Positions 16,391 through 29,068 are shown, counted from the first letter of the stretch. The stretch: 64,000 nucleotides of DNA from Actinomycetospora termitidis (GCF_030286555.1 NZ_JASVWF010000003.1:248001-312000), one strand, 5' to 3'. The notes: generated by a model from the sequence alone, not told the origin. Numbers and translations: made by a program.

Positions 16391-18451
16391 ATGGCGCAGC
16401 TGACGGACTCGACGATCACGGAGGCCGCCTCCGTCGCCGATCTCCTGGCCGCCGCGGTCGAGGCGCTCGGCGGCGCGGAGCGCGAGGGCCAACAGCGCAT
16501 GGCGGCCGCGGTCGAGCGGGCGCTGCGCACCGGCGAGCACCTGGCCGTGCAGGCCGGGACGGGCACCGGGAAGTCGCTGGCCTACCTCGTCCCGGCGATC
16601 CGCCACGCGCTCGAGGCCGACCAGGCGGTCGTCGTCTCCACCGCCACGATCGCCCTGCAGGCCCAGCTGGTCGACCGCGACCTCCCGCGCCTGACGAAGG
16701 CCCTCGAGCCCGTCCTCGGGCAGCGGCCGTCGTTCGCGATCCTCAAGGGCCGCGGCAACTACCTGTGCCGCCACAAGATCGAGTCCGGGGCGCAGGCCGA
16801 GGACCCGGGCGACGAGCAGCTGTTCGACCCGTTCCAGGTCTCGGCGCTCGGCCGCCAGGTCACGCGGCTGCACGAGTGGGCCGAGCAGACGAAGACCGGC
16901 GACCGCGACGAGCTCGTCCCCGGCGTCCCCGACCGCGCCTGGCGCCAGGTCAGCGTCACCGCCCGCGAGTGCCTCGGCGCCTCGCGCTGCCCGGTGGCCG
17001 AGGACTGCTTCTCCGAGCTCGCACGACACAAGGCCGGCGCGGCCGACGTCGTCGTCACCAACCACGCCCTGCTCGCCATCGACGCCATCGAGGGACGGGC
17101 GGTCCTGCCCGAACACGACGTCGTCGTGGTCGACGAGGCCCACAACCTCGTCGACCGGGTCACCTCGGTCGCCACCGGAGAGCTCACCGGGTCGAGCGCC
17201 ACCGCCGCCGCCCGCCGCTGCGCCAAGCTCGTCGACCAGGCCCTCGCCGACCAGCTCGTCGACGCCGGCGAGGGGCTCGACACGGTGCTGCTGGACACGC
17301 CGGTCGGTCGCTGGGAGCACCTCCCGGAGCCCGTGGGACGCATGCTCTCGGCGATCCGCAACGCCGCGTGGGCGTGCAAGCAGGCCCTCGGACCGGAACG
17401 GGAGAAGGGCGCGAAGGAGAACGACACCGACGCGGCCAACCGACGGTTCGCGACGGCGATGGTCGAGGAGGTCCACGACGTCGCCGGCCGCCTCCTCGCC
17501 GCCTTCGACCGCGAGGACCCGGCCACCCGGCCCGACGTCGTCTGGCTCTCCGAGCGCGAGCTCGGATCGACCACCGTGCGGGCCCTCCACGTGGCGCCGC
17601 TGTCCGTGGCGGGACTGCTGGCCCACCGGCTGTTCGGCCAGTCGACGGTCGTACTGACCAGCGCGACCCTCGTGCTCGGTGGCTCGTTCGACGCCCTCGC
17701 CCGCCAGTGGGGGCTGCCCGTCTCCGCGAAGAGCGAGGTTCCCGACGACGGGTCCGGGCACGGCAACGATCCCGCGACCAACCTCGTCTGGCACGGCCTC
17801 GACGTCGGGTCGCCCTTCGCCCACGGCAAGGCGGGCATCCTCTACGTCGCCCGGCACCTCCCACCGCCCGGCCGTGACGGACTGTCGCCCGCCGTGCTCG
17901 ACGAGATCGACGGCCTGGTGCGGGCCGCCGGCGGCCGGGCGCTCGGGCTGTTCTCCTCGATGCGCGCCGCCAAGCAGGCGACCGAGGACCTCCGCGGCCG
18001 GTGGGACGGCACCGTGCTCTGCCAGGGCGAGGACTCGACGAACACCCTCGTGCAGAAGTTCGCGGCCGAGACCGGCAGCGTGCTGTTCGGGACGATCTCG
18101 CTGTGGCAGGGCGTCGACGTGCCCGGCGAGTCGCTGCAGCTGGTGATGATCGACCGGATCCCGTTCCCGCGTCCCGACGACCCGCTCGTCGCGGCCCGGC
18201 AGCGCGCGGTCGACGCCCGCGGCGGCAACGGCTTCCTCACGGTCTCGGCCACCCACGCCGCGCTGCTGCTCGCGCAGGGCGCGGGCCGCCTCCTGCGCGG
18301 CACGGGCGACCGCGGCGTCGTCGCGATCCTCGACTCCCGCGTGGCGACGAAGCAGTACGGCGGCTTCCTGCGCGGGTCACTGCCGCCCTTCTGGACGACG
18401 CAGGACCCGGCTGTCGTCCGCGGGGCCCTGGAGCGCCTCCGCGGGGCCTGA
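16391..18451 (+). CDS. dinG: DinG-family ATP-dependent DNA helicase (Fe-S, XPD-like)
   Basis: 686 residues. The SF2 XPD/DinG motifs are in order: Walker A 'QAGTGTGKS' at ~54-62, four Fe-S Cys (C~127 in 'NYLC', then 'ECLGASRCPVAEDC' at ~194-205), 'VVDEAHNLVD' near 247, 'LTSATL' near 420, and motif VI 'QGAGRLLRG' near 635. It should unwind 5'-tailed DNA, R-loops or forks 5' to 3'. ATG start. Its stop lies 4 bp from the convergent ATP-grasp gene, leaving no room for a terminator. Confidence 0.9.
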   Translation: MAQLTDSTITEAASVADLLAAAVEALGGAEREGQQRMAAAVERALRTGEHLAVQAGTGTGKSLAYLVPAIRHALEADQAVVVSTATIALQAQLVDRDLPRLTKALEPVLGQRPSFAILKGRGNYLCRHKIESGAQAEDPGDEQLFDPFQVSALGRQVTRLHEWAEQTKTGDRDELVPGVPDRAWRQVSVTARECLGASRCPVAEDCFSELARHKAGAADVVVTNHALLAIDAIEGRAVLPEHDVVVVDEAHNLVDRVTSVATGELTGSSATAAARRCAKLVDQALADQLVDAGEGLDTVLLDTPVGRWEHLPEPVGRMLSAIRNAAWACKQALGPEREKGAKENDTDAANRRFATAMVEEVHDVAGRLLAAFDREDPATRPDVVWLSERELGSTTVRALHVAPLSVAGLLAHRLFGQSTVVLTSATLVLGGSFDALARQWGLPVSAKSEVPDDGSGHGNDPATNLVWHGLDVGSPFAHGKAGILYVARHLPPPGRDGLSPAVLDEIDGLVRAAGGRALGLFSSMRAAKQATEDLRGRWDGTVLCQGEDSTNTLVQKFAAETGSVLFGTISLWQGVDVPGESLQLVMIDRIPFPRPDDPLVAARQRAVDARGGNGFLTVSATHAALLLAQGAGRLLRGTGDRGVVAILDSRVATKQYGGFLRGSLPPFWTTQDPAVVRGALERLRGA

Positions 18452-18455
18452 GCAC

Positions 18456-19298
18456 CTACCGCGCGCCGAGCAGCGCGTCGGCGAGCAGGCCCGCGGCCTC
18501 CGGGGACCGGCGCAGGAACAGTTCCGGCTCGATCAGCTCCAGCTCCATCACCACGGGCTCGCCGTCGATCCGCACCAGGTCGACCCGCGCGGCGTGTACC
18601 GGGGCCGGGGAGCAGGCGAGCGCCGCGTCGGCGACGGCGAGCTCCCGCGTGGTCGGCTCGTGGTCCTCCAGGCGACCGCCGTGCCGCTCGTGCACGAGGA
18701 ACCCCCCGGCGGCGGGGAACTTGCGCACCGCGTGCGACCACCGGTCGCCGAGCCGGATTAAGGACACCTCGCCCTCGGTGGCGATGGACTCCACCGCCGG
18801 CTGCACCAGGGCGTCGCCCCCGACGACGAGGTCGGCGAGCACCTCGTCGAGCTCCGGGCCGAGCCCGCGGTGCGTCCCGCGCCCACCCGCCGACACCGCG
18901 GGCTTCACGACGACGCGCGACGGGCCCAACGGCTCCGGGGTCGACCCCGCCGGCACGAGCCGCGTCGGCACCACCGGCACGCCGGCGTCGGCGAGCTCGA
19001 CGAGGTAGCGCTTGTGCGAGTTCCACTCCAGCACCTCGAGCGGGTTGCACAGCACGGTCGCCCCGGCCACCCGGCGCGCCCACGCGAGGAACTCGTCGCG
19101 CCGTTCGGTGTAGTCCCAGGTGGTCCGCACCGCGACCAGGTCGGCGTCCGCCCACCCCACCGCGTCCTCGGGCGCGTCCCAGGGTTCCGCGCGAGCGTCG
19201 GCGCCCCGCTCGTGGAGAGCGGCGAGCAGCGGCCGGTTCTCGGCCTCGATGCGCTCGGAGAGCACCCGGGTGCTGGCGACGATCACGGAGACGCCCAT
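18456..19298 (-). CDS. ATP-grasp domain protein (RimK/glutathione synthetase-like fold)
   Basis: 280 residues from ATG 19298, preceded by GGGAGGG. Features match the 'hypothetical ATP-grasp' family: N-terminal 'DLVAVRTTWDYTERRDEFLAWA' and 'LCNPLEVLEWNSHKRYLVELADAGVPVVPT', central 'VVKPAVSAGGRGTHR' with the ATP-binding Lys, then 'GEVSLIRLGDRWSHAVRK' and 'VVMELELIEPELF' holding Mg-binding acidic residues. It would form an amide or ester bond using acyl-phosphate chemistry. Substrate unknown. It is the last gene of the ctaD-serB-PTH2 run, 4 bp after the preceding stop. Confidence 0.85.
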   Translation of the reverse strand: MGVSVIVASTRVLSERIEAENRPLLAALHERGADARAEPWDAPEDAVGWADADLVAVRTTWDYTERRDEFLAWARRVAGATVLCNPLEVLEWNSHKRYLVELADAGVPVVPTRLVPAGSTPEPLGPSRVVVKPAVSAGGRGTHRGLGPELDEVLADLVVGGDALVQPAVESIATEGEVSLIRLGDRWSHAVRKFPAAGGFLVHERHGGRLEDHEPTTRELAVADAALACSPAPVHAARVDLVRIDGEPVVMELELIEPELFLRRSPEAAGLLADALLGAR

Positions 19299-19302
19299 GG
19301 CG

Positions 19303-23112
<3,810 letters not shown>

Positions 23113-23189
23113 GGATGCCTCCTGCCCACGGGTGCCTCCTGATCAACGGCACGGGTGTGCCGTACTGCGTGACCCGGCGATCGTAACCG

Positions 23190-23213
23190 CCGGTGAGCCT
23201 CGCGGCTCACCGG
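23190..23213. promoter_or_regulatory. Inverted repeat in ctaD leader (10-bp arms, 4-nt loop)
   Basis: CCGGTGAGCC (23190-23199) pairs exactly with GGCTCACCGG (23204-23213). It is ~80 bp upstream of the ctaD start. A smaller hairpin (ACGGCAC/GTGCCGT, 23146-23163) lies between it and the gene. In RNA it could be a 5'-UTR stem; in DNA an operator. No U-tract follows, so a simple terminator is less likely. Confidence 0.45.
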
Positions 23214-23233
23214 GAGAGCGTATCCACGACGCC

Positions 23234-23247
23234 CTGTCGTACGACAG
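23234..23247. promoter_or_regulatory. Perfect 14-bp palindrome CTGTCGTACGACAG upstream of ctaD
   Basis: Fully self-complementary and ~122 bp upstream of the ctaD start, between the gene and the tRNA-Ala terminator. A loop-free palindrome fits a dimeric protein operator better than an RNA hairpin. The binding protein is unknown. Confidence 0.45.
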
Positions 23248-23287
23248 TCGGGAGGACCGTCCGGGCACCCGGTCCGGGAACGACGAA

Positions 23288-23315
23288 GGCCCGCCGACCG
23301 GGTGGTCGGCGGGCC
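23288..23315 (-). terminator. Intrinsic terminator after tRNA-Ala
   Basis: A perfect 12-bp stem (GGCCCGCCGACC / GGTCGGCGGGCC) with a 4-nt loop. It begins 15 bases past the tRNA 3' end and is followed on the minus strand by TTCGTCG. It shares the GACGAAGG base with other terminators in this window. Confidence 0.85.
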
Positions 23316-23329
23316 TCTCGATCCGCGGG

Positions 23330-23402
23330 TGGAGCTGAGGGGACTCGAACCCCTGACCCTCACACTGCCAGTGTGATGCGCTACCAGCTGCGCCACAGCC
23401 CC
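23330..23402 (-). tRNA. tRNA-Ala (GGC anticodon)
   Basis: 73 nt without CCA. Acceptor stem GGGGCTG pairs with CAGCTCC (one G-U). D arm 'GCGCAGCTGGTAGCGC', anticodon arm CACA-CTGGCAG-TGTG with GGC in the loop, T arm AGGGG-TTCGAGT-CCCCT, discriminator A. CCA is not encoded (CCC follows). GGC reads GCC, the commonest Ala codon in this GC-rich genome. Confidence 0.96.
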
Positions 23403-23457
23403 AACGCGACGGAACGTTACACGGCGGGTGAACGGCTCCCGACGGCGGGGGTGGGCG

Positions 23458-24204
23458 CTACCCCAGGGCCGTGCTGAGCGCCGGGTCGTTGGCCTGGACC
23501 AGGCGGCCGTCCACCGTGATGGTCGGGGTGCCGAAGCCGGTGCTGCCGCCCGAGGTCTGCTGCAGCGCCGGGTCACTCGACGCCTGCTGGTAGTTCTGCG
23601 CGACAGCGGCACCGTAGGTGTTCCCCCGCACACAGGCCTCGTAGCCGGGTCCGACGCCCGCGCTCTGCCCCAGCGTCACGAGGTCGTCCACGGTGTAGCC
23701 GGCCCCGCCCTCCTCGGGCTGGCGCTCGTAGAGCGTCTTGTGCAGCGTCGGGAACCCGCCGTTCGCCGCGGCGCACATCAGCGCGTTGCCGCCGAGCGTG
23801 GAGTAGCCGGGCGGGTTCGAGTTCTGCTCGAGCAGGTTGACCATGTGGTAGCGCACGGTCACCCGGTTCGCGTTCAGCGCCTCGACGAACCGGTCGCCGT
23901 AGACGGACTCGAACTGCTTGCAGGCCGGGCAGAGGGCGTCCTCGTAGACGTCGATCGTCGTCGGGCCGTTGCCCGCGACGATCGCGCCGCCGTCGACACG
24001 CGTCTGGTAGGTCGCGTTCACCGGTGTGACCGGTTGGTTGACCGGCAACGAGGCGTTCTTGTTGGACTGCGCCGAGATGACCGCGACCGCGATCACCCCG
24101 ATCAGCACCACCAGGGTGACGACGGCGATGATCGTCGGGGTCCTCGACCGCCCGACCGTCGGGGCGGAACCGCGACCCCGTGCGCGCTGCTTGGCCATGG
24201 ACAC
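23458..24204 (-). CDS. Membrane-anchored DsbA-like thiol:disulfide oxidoreductase
   Basis: 248 residues. A basic N-terminus ('AKQRARGRG') is followed by one membrane anchor at ~24-45 ('TIIAVVTLVVLIGVIAVAVI'), then an extracytoplasmic thioredoxin-fold domain with the CPAC active site near residue 92 and the cis-Pro loop in 'GFGTPTITVDG'. It should form or isomerise disulphides in exported proteins. Start is GTG 24204 or ATG 24198 two codons later. It is the last gene of a likely three-gene operon with the photolyase-like gene (18 bp gap) and MFS gene. Confidence 0.88.
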   Translation of the reverse strand: MSMAKQRARGRGSAPTVGRSRTPTIIAVVTLVVLIGVIAVAVISAQSNKNASLPVNQPVTPVNATYQTRVDGGAIVAGNGPTTIDVYEDALCPACKQFESVYGDRFVEALNANRVTVRYHMVNLLEQNSNPPGYSTLGGNALMCAAANGGFPTLHKTLYERQPEEGGAGYTVDDLVTLGQSAGVGPGYEACVRGNTYGAAVAQNYQQASSDPALQQTSGGSTGFGTPTITVDGRLVQANDPALSTALG

Positions 24205-24222
24205 AACCGTAGCCAGCCCCGA

Positions 24223-25782
24223 TCAGAACTCCGTACGGCCCTTCTCCTGCTCCAGGAGCGCGTCCAGATCCTTGAGCCGGTCCATGGTCGCCACGGCCCG
24301 CGCGGTGCGCTGGTTGCCCCGCAGCAGGTTCTGGTGGCGGTGCACGAAGTCCCAGTAGCCCGCGGTGAAGGGGCACGCCTTCTCCCCCACCCGCACCTTC
24401 GGGTCGAAGGCGCACCGCCCGCAGTGGTCGGTCATGCGGTTGAGGTAGGCCCCGCCGGAGGCGTAGGGCTTCGTCGCGAGCCGCCCGCCGTCGGCGTGCT
24501 GGCTCATCCCGACGACGTTGGTCGGCATCACCCACGCGAAGCCGTCCACGAACGACGTCGTGAACCACTCGGTGAGCTGGTCGGGCCGGTACCCGCGCTG
24601 CAGCGCGTGGTTGCCGAGGATCATCAGGCGCGGGATGTGGTGCACCCAGCCTCGATCGCGGAGCTCGTTCATCGTGTGGCCCAGGCAGGCCGCGGTGACG
24701 GCGTCCCCGTCGAGCTCGGTCCAGAAGTCCGGCAGCGGGCGCTTCGCGTCGAGCTCGTTGGAGCGGTGGTAGTCCCGCCCGAAGTGCCAGAACAGGTGCC
24801 AGATGTACTCGCGCCACCCCAGGATCTGCCGGACGAAACCCTCCACGGAGTTCAGCCGGGCCGTCCCGTCGTGGTAGGCCTCCTCGGCGGCGTGCACGGC
24901 GTCGAACGGGTGCAGGACGCCGAGGTTGAGCGGCACGGACAGCAGCGAGTGCGCCATCGTCGGGTCCTTGGCCAGCACCGCGTCCTCGTACGGCCCGAAC
25001 GGGTCCAGCCGGTGGTCCACGAACCGCTTCAGGGCGCGGCGGGCCTCGTCCGGGGTCACCGCGAACCGCCGCGGGCCGTCCTCCCCGACGGTCGGCAGGT
25101 CCAGCGCGTCGAGGTCACGGCGGACCCGGTCGTCGATGTCGTCCTCGGTGGGCCACCACGGGTCCTTCACCCCGAGCGTCTCGCGCTTCGGCGGCTCCTC
25201 GCGGTTGTCGTGGTCGAGGTTCCACTTCCCCCCGACCGGCGACTCGCCCTCCATCAGCACGTCGAACCGCTTCCGCTGGTTGCGGTAGAAGTTCTCCATC
25301 GTGAACGAGCGGTCCTCACCCGCCCACGCCGCGAACTCCGTCTTCGGCCGCGCGAACGTCGTCGTGGGGAGGACCGCCGCGACGAGTCCCTCCTCGCGCA
25401 GCCCGTCCACGAAGTCCTTGGCGGCCCACGACGTCGGCTCGTGCACGACGACGGGTCGGCCCACCTTCTCCAACGCCTCGCGGTAGGTGGTCGTGCGGTG
25501 GTGGGTCGAGCGGTCGCCGAGCTGGTCGTCCAGGTGCCGCATGCCGGACAGCAGCAGGTGGAGCTTCTGCCGGTGGTAGCGGCGGCGACGCAGCACCGCG
25601 GACGACTCGACCAGCACGACCTCGCGGTCCGCGTGCTGGGGCAGGCCGTGCACGGCGGGGCCGAGCTGGTCACCGAAGACCCACAGCGGCGCCTCCGGAT
25701 CGACCCCGTCCAGCGCGGCGTCGATCTCGCCGCCGTAGGTCTCCCGGACCCCGCTCGGCACGCTCTTCGGCCCGATGCTCAT
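24223..25782 (-). CDS. Cryptochrome/photolyase-related protein (FeS-BCP type, COG3046)
   Basis: 519 residues from ATG 25782. The N-terminal Rossmann domain starts 'APLWVFGDQLGP'. The C-terminal FAD domain has 'EGFVRQILGWREYIWHLFW', 'RGWVHHIPRLMILGNHALQRG' and 'WVMPTNVVGMSQHADGG'. Cys for a 4Fe-4S cluster are present ('AACLGHTM', 'DHCGRCAFDPKV', 'KACPF'). This is the prokaryotic (6-4) photolyase group, so light-driven repair of (6-4) photoproducts is likely, using FAD and perhaps a lumazine antenna. The start lies 7 bp after the MFS stop. Confidence 0.9.
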   Translation of the reverse strand: MSIGPKSVPSGVRETYGGEIDAALDGVDPEAPLWVFGDQLGPAVHGLPQHADREVVLVESSAVLRRRRYHRQKLHLLLSGMRHLDDQLGDRSTHHRTTTYREALEKVGRPVVVHEPTSWAAKDFVDGLREEGLVAAVLPTTTFARPKTEFAAWAGEDRSFTMENFYRNQRKRFDVLMEGESPVGGKWNLDHDNREEPPKRETLGVKDPWWPTEDDIDDRVRRDLDALDLPTVGEDGPRRFAVTPDEARRALKRFVDHRLDPFGPYEDAVLAKDPTMAHSLLSVPLNLGVLHPFDAVHAAEEAYHDGTARLNSVEGFVRQILGWREYIWHLFWHFGRDYHRSNELDAKRPLPDFWTELDGDAVTAACLGHTMNELRDRGWVHHIPRLMILGNHALQRGYRPDQLTEWFTTSFVDGFAWVMPTNVVGMSQHADGGRLATKPYASGGAYLNRMTDHCGRCAFDPKVRVGEKACPFTAGYWDFVHRHQNLLRGNQRTARAVATMDRLKDLDALLEQEKGRTEF

Positions 25783-25789
25783 GTGGCGC

Positions 25790-27001
25790 TCACGTCCGGC
25801 GGGTGCCCGGCCCCTCCGCCCGCGAACCGAGGAGCAGCCAGACGAGCAGGGCGAGCGCCGCGACCCCGCCGGACACCCCGAACGCCGCACCGAAGCCGAG
25901 GCCCTCGGCCAGCGCCCCTGCCGCGATCGGACCGACGATCGCGCCCACGTCCGAGGCCATCTGGAACCCCGAGAGCGCGGGCCCGCCGGACCGCCCCGAC
26001 CCGACCAGGTCCGCCACCGCCGCCCCCTGCGCGGGCTGGAGCAGTCCCGCGCCGGCGCCCGCGACGAGCGAGGCCACCAGGAGCACCCCCAGGCTGGGGA
26101 ACAGCCCGAGGCACGCGGTCCCGACGGCCACCATGGCCAGCCCCGTGACGACCACCGGCCGCCGGCCCCGCCGGTCCGACAACCCGCTCGTGGCGAGCAG
26201 CATCACGCCGTCCCCGACCGCGAACACCGTCAGCGCGATGCCCGCCCACAGCGGCTCCCGACCCAGCGCGACCGCGACGAACAGGGGCACCAGCGCGACC
26301 CGCACGCCCTGCACCGCCCAGCCGGTCGCGAGGCCCGAGGCCAGTGCCGCCCGGTAGACGGGGGACCGCAGGGCGCCGACGAGCGTCAGGGGCGGCACGT
26401 CGGGGTCGTCACGACGGCGGCCGACGGCGCTGGACCGCGCCAGCAGGGTCCCGACGACGGCCGTGGCCAGCACCAGCGCGAGCGCGTAGACCACGAACGG
26501 CGCGCGGACGTCGACCGCCACCAGTCCGCCGCCGAGGGCCGGCCCGCAGATCCCGCCGAGCAGGAACGCTCCGGTGAAGAGCCCGCTGAGCTGCCCGCGG
26601 CGGCCCTCCGGGGCGAGCCGGAAGATCAGGGAGAACGCCGAGACCGAGAACATCGTCGAGCCGATCCCGCCGAGCCCCCGGAAGACCAGCAGCTGCACGT
26701 AGCTCGTCGCCAGGGCGCAGGCGCCGGTCGACACGGCGACCACCAGGAGGCCGGCGAGGTACATGGGGCGCTCGCCGACCCGCGCGACCAGCCGCCCCGA
26801 CACGGGCGCGAACAGCAGCCGCAGGACCGGCAGGGCGCTGACGACGGCGGCCGCTGCGGTGACGCCGACCCCGAAGGTCTGCGCGAACACCGGCAGCGCC
26901 GGCGCGACGATCCCGTAGCCCGCGGCGACGAGGAAGCTGCCGGCCAGCAGCGCCCAGACCTCCCAGGGCAGGGCTGCACGGCGCTCGGCCGCGAGGGACA
27001 T
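25790..27001 (-). CDS. MFS transporter (12 TM, drug-exporter type)
   Basis: 403 residues with about 12 hydrophobic segments, starting 'WEVWALLAGSFLVAAGYGIVAPALPVFAQTFGV'. The A-loop motif between TM2 and TM3 is 'PVSGRLVARVGERPM' (GxLaDrxGrr-like). A second copy, 'LSDRRGRRPVV', is between TM8 and TM9. This layout is typical of multidrug/proton antiporters. Substrate unknown. It is the first gene of the MFS-photolyase-DsbA operon. The 179 bp upstream (27002-27180) hold no gene or strong hairpin that I can see. Confidence 0.85.
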   Translation of the reverse strand: MSLAAERRAALPWEVWALLAGSFLVAAGYGIVAPALPVFAQTFGVGVTAAAAVVSALPVLRLLFAPVSGRLVARVGERPMYLAGLLVVAVSTGACALATSYVQLLVFRGLGGIGSTMFSVSAFSLIFRLAPEGRRGQLSGLFTGAFLLGGICGPALGGGLVAVDVRAPFVVYALALVLATAVVGTLLARSSAVGRRRDDPDVPPLTLVGALRSPVYRAALASGLATGWAVQGVRVALVPLFVAVALGREPLWAGIALTVFAVGDGVMLLATSGLSDRRGRRPVVVTGLAMVAVGTACLGLFPSLGVLLVASLVAGAGAGLLQPAQGAAVADLVGSGRSGGPALSGFQMASDVGAIVGPIAAGALAEGLGFGAAFGVSGGVAALALLVWLLLGSRAEGPGTRRT

Positions 27002-27180
27002 CCACGTCCTCCTCCGCGAGCCGTCGGCCCGCCTCTCGCTCCGCGGAGATCGACGCTACGCCGGGTCCCGCCGCCGCCGCGTCACGGGCTCCGACGCGCG
27101 CGAGGTGGACACCACGCAGGTGCCCCGGCGCGCGGACCTGCGCCACGTCGCACTCGGCGCGGCGGGCGACCCGCGAGGGC

Positions 27181-28893
27181 TCAGAGCCCCAGGGCGAAGG
27201 CGAGCATCGGGCCGGCGATCGGCGTGGTCGTCGTCGTGGTCGTCACCGGCGGCGTGGTGCCACCGGGCGGGGTGACCGTGCCCGACGGCGTCGTGGTGCC
27301 CGTCCCGCCCGTGGTCGTGGGCGCCGTGGTGCCGCCCGTGGTGGTCGGGGGCGGTGTCGTCGGCGGCACCGTCGTGGTGGGCGGCACGGTCGTCGGCGCG
27401 GTCGTCGGCGGAGCGGTCGTGGTCGACGGGGGCGTCGTCGACGGCCTCGTCGTCGTGGTCGGCGGCGTCCCCGTCGGACCGGTCGGACCGGTGGGCCCGG
27501 TCGGCGGCGTCACCGGCGGCACCACCGGCGGCGTGGTGTCACGCGGCGGGGTCGTGGACGACGCCGTCGTCTCCTCCGGCGTCGTCGAGGTGGGCCCGGT
27601 GCTCTCCGGGGTGGGCGACGACCGCACGGCCGCCGTCCGCCCGCCGGAGTCGTCCGCGTCGCCCGGGTCGTCGGAGCCGGACGAGCCCTCGTCGGCGAAG
27701 GCCGGGACGACGGGCGCGATGGGCAGGAACGGCGGGAACCCCCGTGGCCCGGAGGCCGGGGAGGCGGCCACCTCGGCCTGCGGCTCCTGGCGGACGACGT
27801 GCGACTCCCCCGCCCAGATGACGAGCCCCGAGGCCAGCGCCAGGGTGGCGGTCGCGGCGGCGAGGACACCCGCGCGGCGGGCGCGGGGACCGGGGACCAC
27901 CGCGAAGGGGGTGACGCCCTGCGCCCCACGGGCGTGCACGGCCGGACCGACCGCGACGGACGACGACCAGGCCGTGGGGCCGGTGTCACCCGGGACCGAC
28001 GGGCTCTCCGACCAGGAGGCCACGACCGGCACCAGCCGGGCCGCCGCGGCGTCGTCGGTCACCGGGGTGTCGTCCCGTCCGAGCCGGTTGAGCCGCTCGG
28101 AGAGAGCCGTCGCGGAGGGCGGGAGCGGCCCGTCGGCGGCGGCGAGCAGGGCGAGCAGCGGGCCGGTCAGGGGATCCGCGTCGTCCGGGGCCGACCGGCT
28201 GGTCGGCACCGTCACCACGTCGTCGGAGTCGGGGTCCGCCCCGGGACCGGCCACCTCGGCGAGGGTGCGGGCGAGCGCGCGGACGTCCGCGGCGCGCCGC
28301 GCGGCGGCGTCGTCGGTCCCGCCCACCACCGGCAGGGGGCCGGAGAGCGAGGCCGTCAGGCCGACGAGCCACGCCTCGGGGCCGGACCGGTCGACCAGGA
28401 TGCTGGCCGGCCCGATCGCGCCGTGCTCGACGTGGTGCGCGTGCGCGTGGGCGAGGGCGGAGGCCAACTGGGCGCCCATGCGCGCGAGGTCGGCCGCGGG
28501 CACGGGTCCGTCGCGCAGCACCAGCGGCAACGGTTCGCCGGCGACGCTCTCGAGCACCAGCGTGCTCTCGGTGTCCGGGGCGAGGCCGTCGACGTCGTAG
28601 ACCTCGAGCAGGTGGGGGTGGTGCAGGCGGGCGAGGTGGCGGACCTGCTCGATGCGGTCGGACAGCGCGTCGCCGGACGCCGGGGGCAGCGTGACCAGCC
28701 GGACCTCGCGGCCGAGAATCTCGTCCACCCCGCGGACCGCGGCGTCGGCCGCGCCGGTGACGAGGACGTCCGTGGGGGCCTCCACGGTCCCGGCACCGTC
28801 GGTGTCGACGCGGGGACTCTCCGTGTCGGGCTCGGGCCTGCCGTCACCGTCTCGGGTCGACTCGGTCGTCTCGACCGTTTCGTCGGCGGTCAC
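27181..28893 (-). CDS. Membrane-bound serine/threonine pseudokinase-like protein with Thr/Pro-rich extracellular tail
   Basis: 570 residues. Residues ~45-270 follow the STPK fold ('VDEILGREVRLVTLPPASG', 'IEQVRHLARLHHPHLLEVYDV', 'STLVLESVAGEPL', 'LASALAHAHAHHVEHGAI'). The catalytic elements are gone: no Lys in the VAIK position, HRDLKPEN is replaced by 'HGAIGPASIL', and DFG by 'LVGL'. One membrane helix is at ~346-366. The outer tail (~430-560) is built of short PTTT/TPP/GPTGPTG repeats and looks mucin-like, perhaps mannosylated. It may be a scaffold rather than a kinase. GGGGGAG precedes the GTG start. Confidence 0.8.
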   Translation of the reverse strand: MTADETVETTESTRDGDGRPEPDTESPRVDTDGAGTVEAPTDVLVTGAADAAVRGVDEILGREVRLVTLPPASGDALSDRIEQVRHLARLHHPHLLEVYDVDGLAPDTESTLVLESVAGEPLPLVLRDGPVPAADLARMGAQLASALAHAHAHHVEHGAIGPASILVDRSGPEAWLVGLTASLSGPLPVVGGTDDAAARRAADVRALARTLAEVAGPGADPDSDDVVTVPTSRSAPDDADPLTGPLLALLAAADGPLPPSATALSERLNRLGRDDTPVTDDAAAARLVPVVASWSESPSVPGDTGPTAWSSSVAVGPAVHARGAQGVTPFAVVPGPRARRAGVLAAATATLALASGLVIWAGESHVVRQEPQAEVAASPASGPRGFPPFLPIAPVVPAFADEGSSGSDDPGDADDSGGRTAAVRSSPTPESTGPTSTTPEETTASSTTPPRDTTPPVVPPVTPPTGPTGPTGPTGTPPTTTTRPSTTPPSTTTAPPTTAPTTVPPTTTVPPTTPPPTTTGGTTAPTTTGGTGTTTPSGTVTPPGGTTPPVTTTTTTTPIAGPMLAFALGL

Positions 28894-29068
28894 GACGCTC
28901 CCCCTGCCTCACGGCGTGCAGCACTGGTGCCAACCAGATACCTCGGCCGGGTGACCGTAGCGTCCCGACCGGATGATGGTCGACACCGTTCGGCGAACTG
29001 CTCGACGCGACGAGGATCTCGTCCGTGTGCCGTCACGCGGAGGCCGTGCGGACGTCCCACGCGGATAC

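Noticed and set aside
27002-27180. Possible regulatory RNA between the MFS and pseudokinase genes
   Set aside because: Only a weak GCAGGT/ACCTGC pairing is visible. No conserved riboswitch core was recognised.
27181-27560. Thr/Pro repeat region as a CRISPR or tandem-repeat locus
   Set aside because: The repeats are short, irregular and in frame with the pseudokinase gene. There are no spacers of uniform length.
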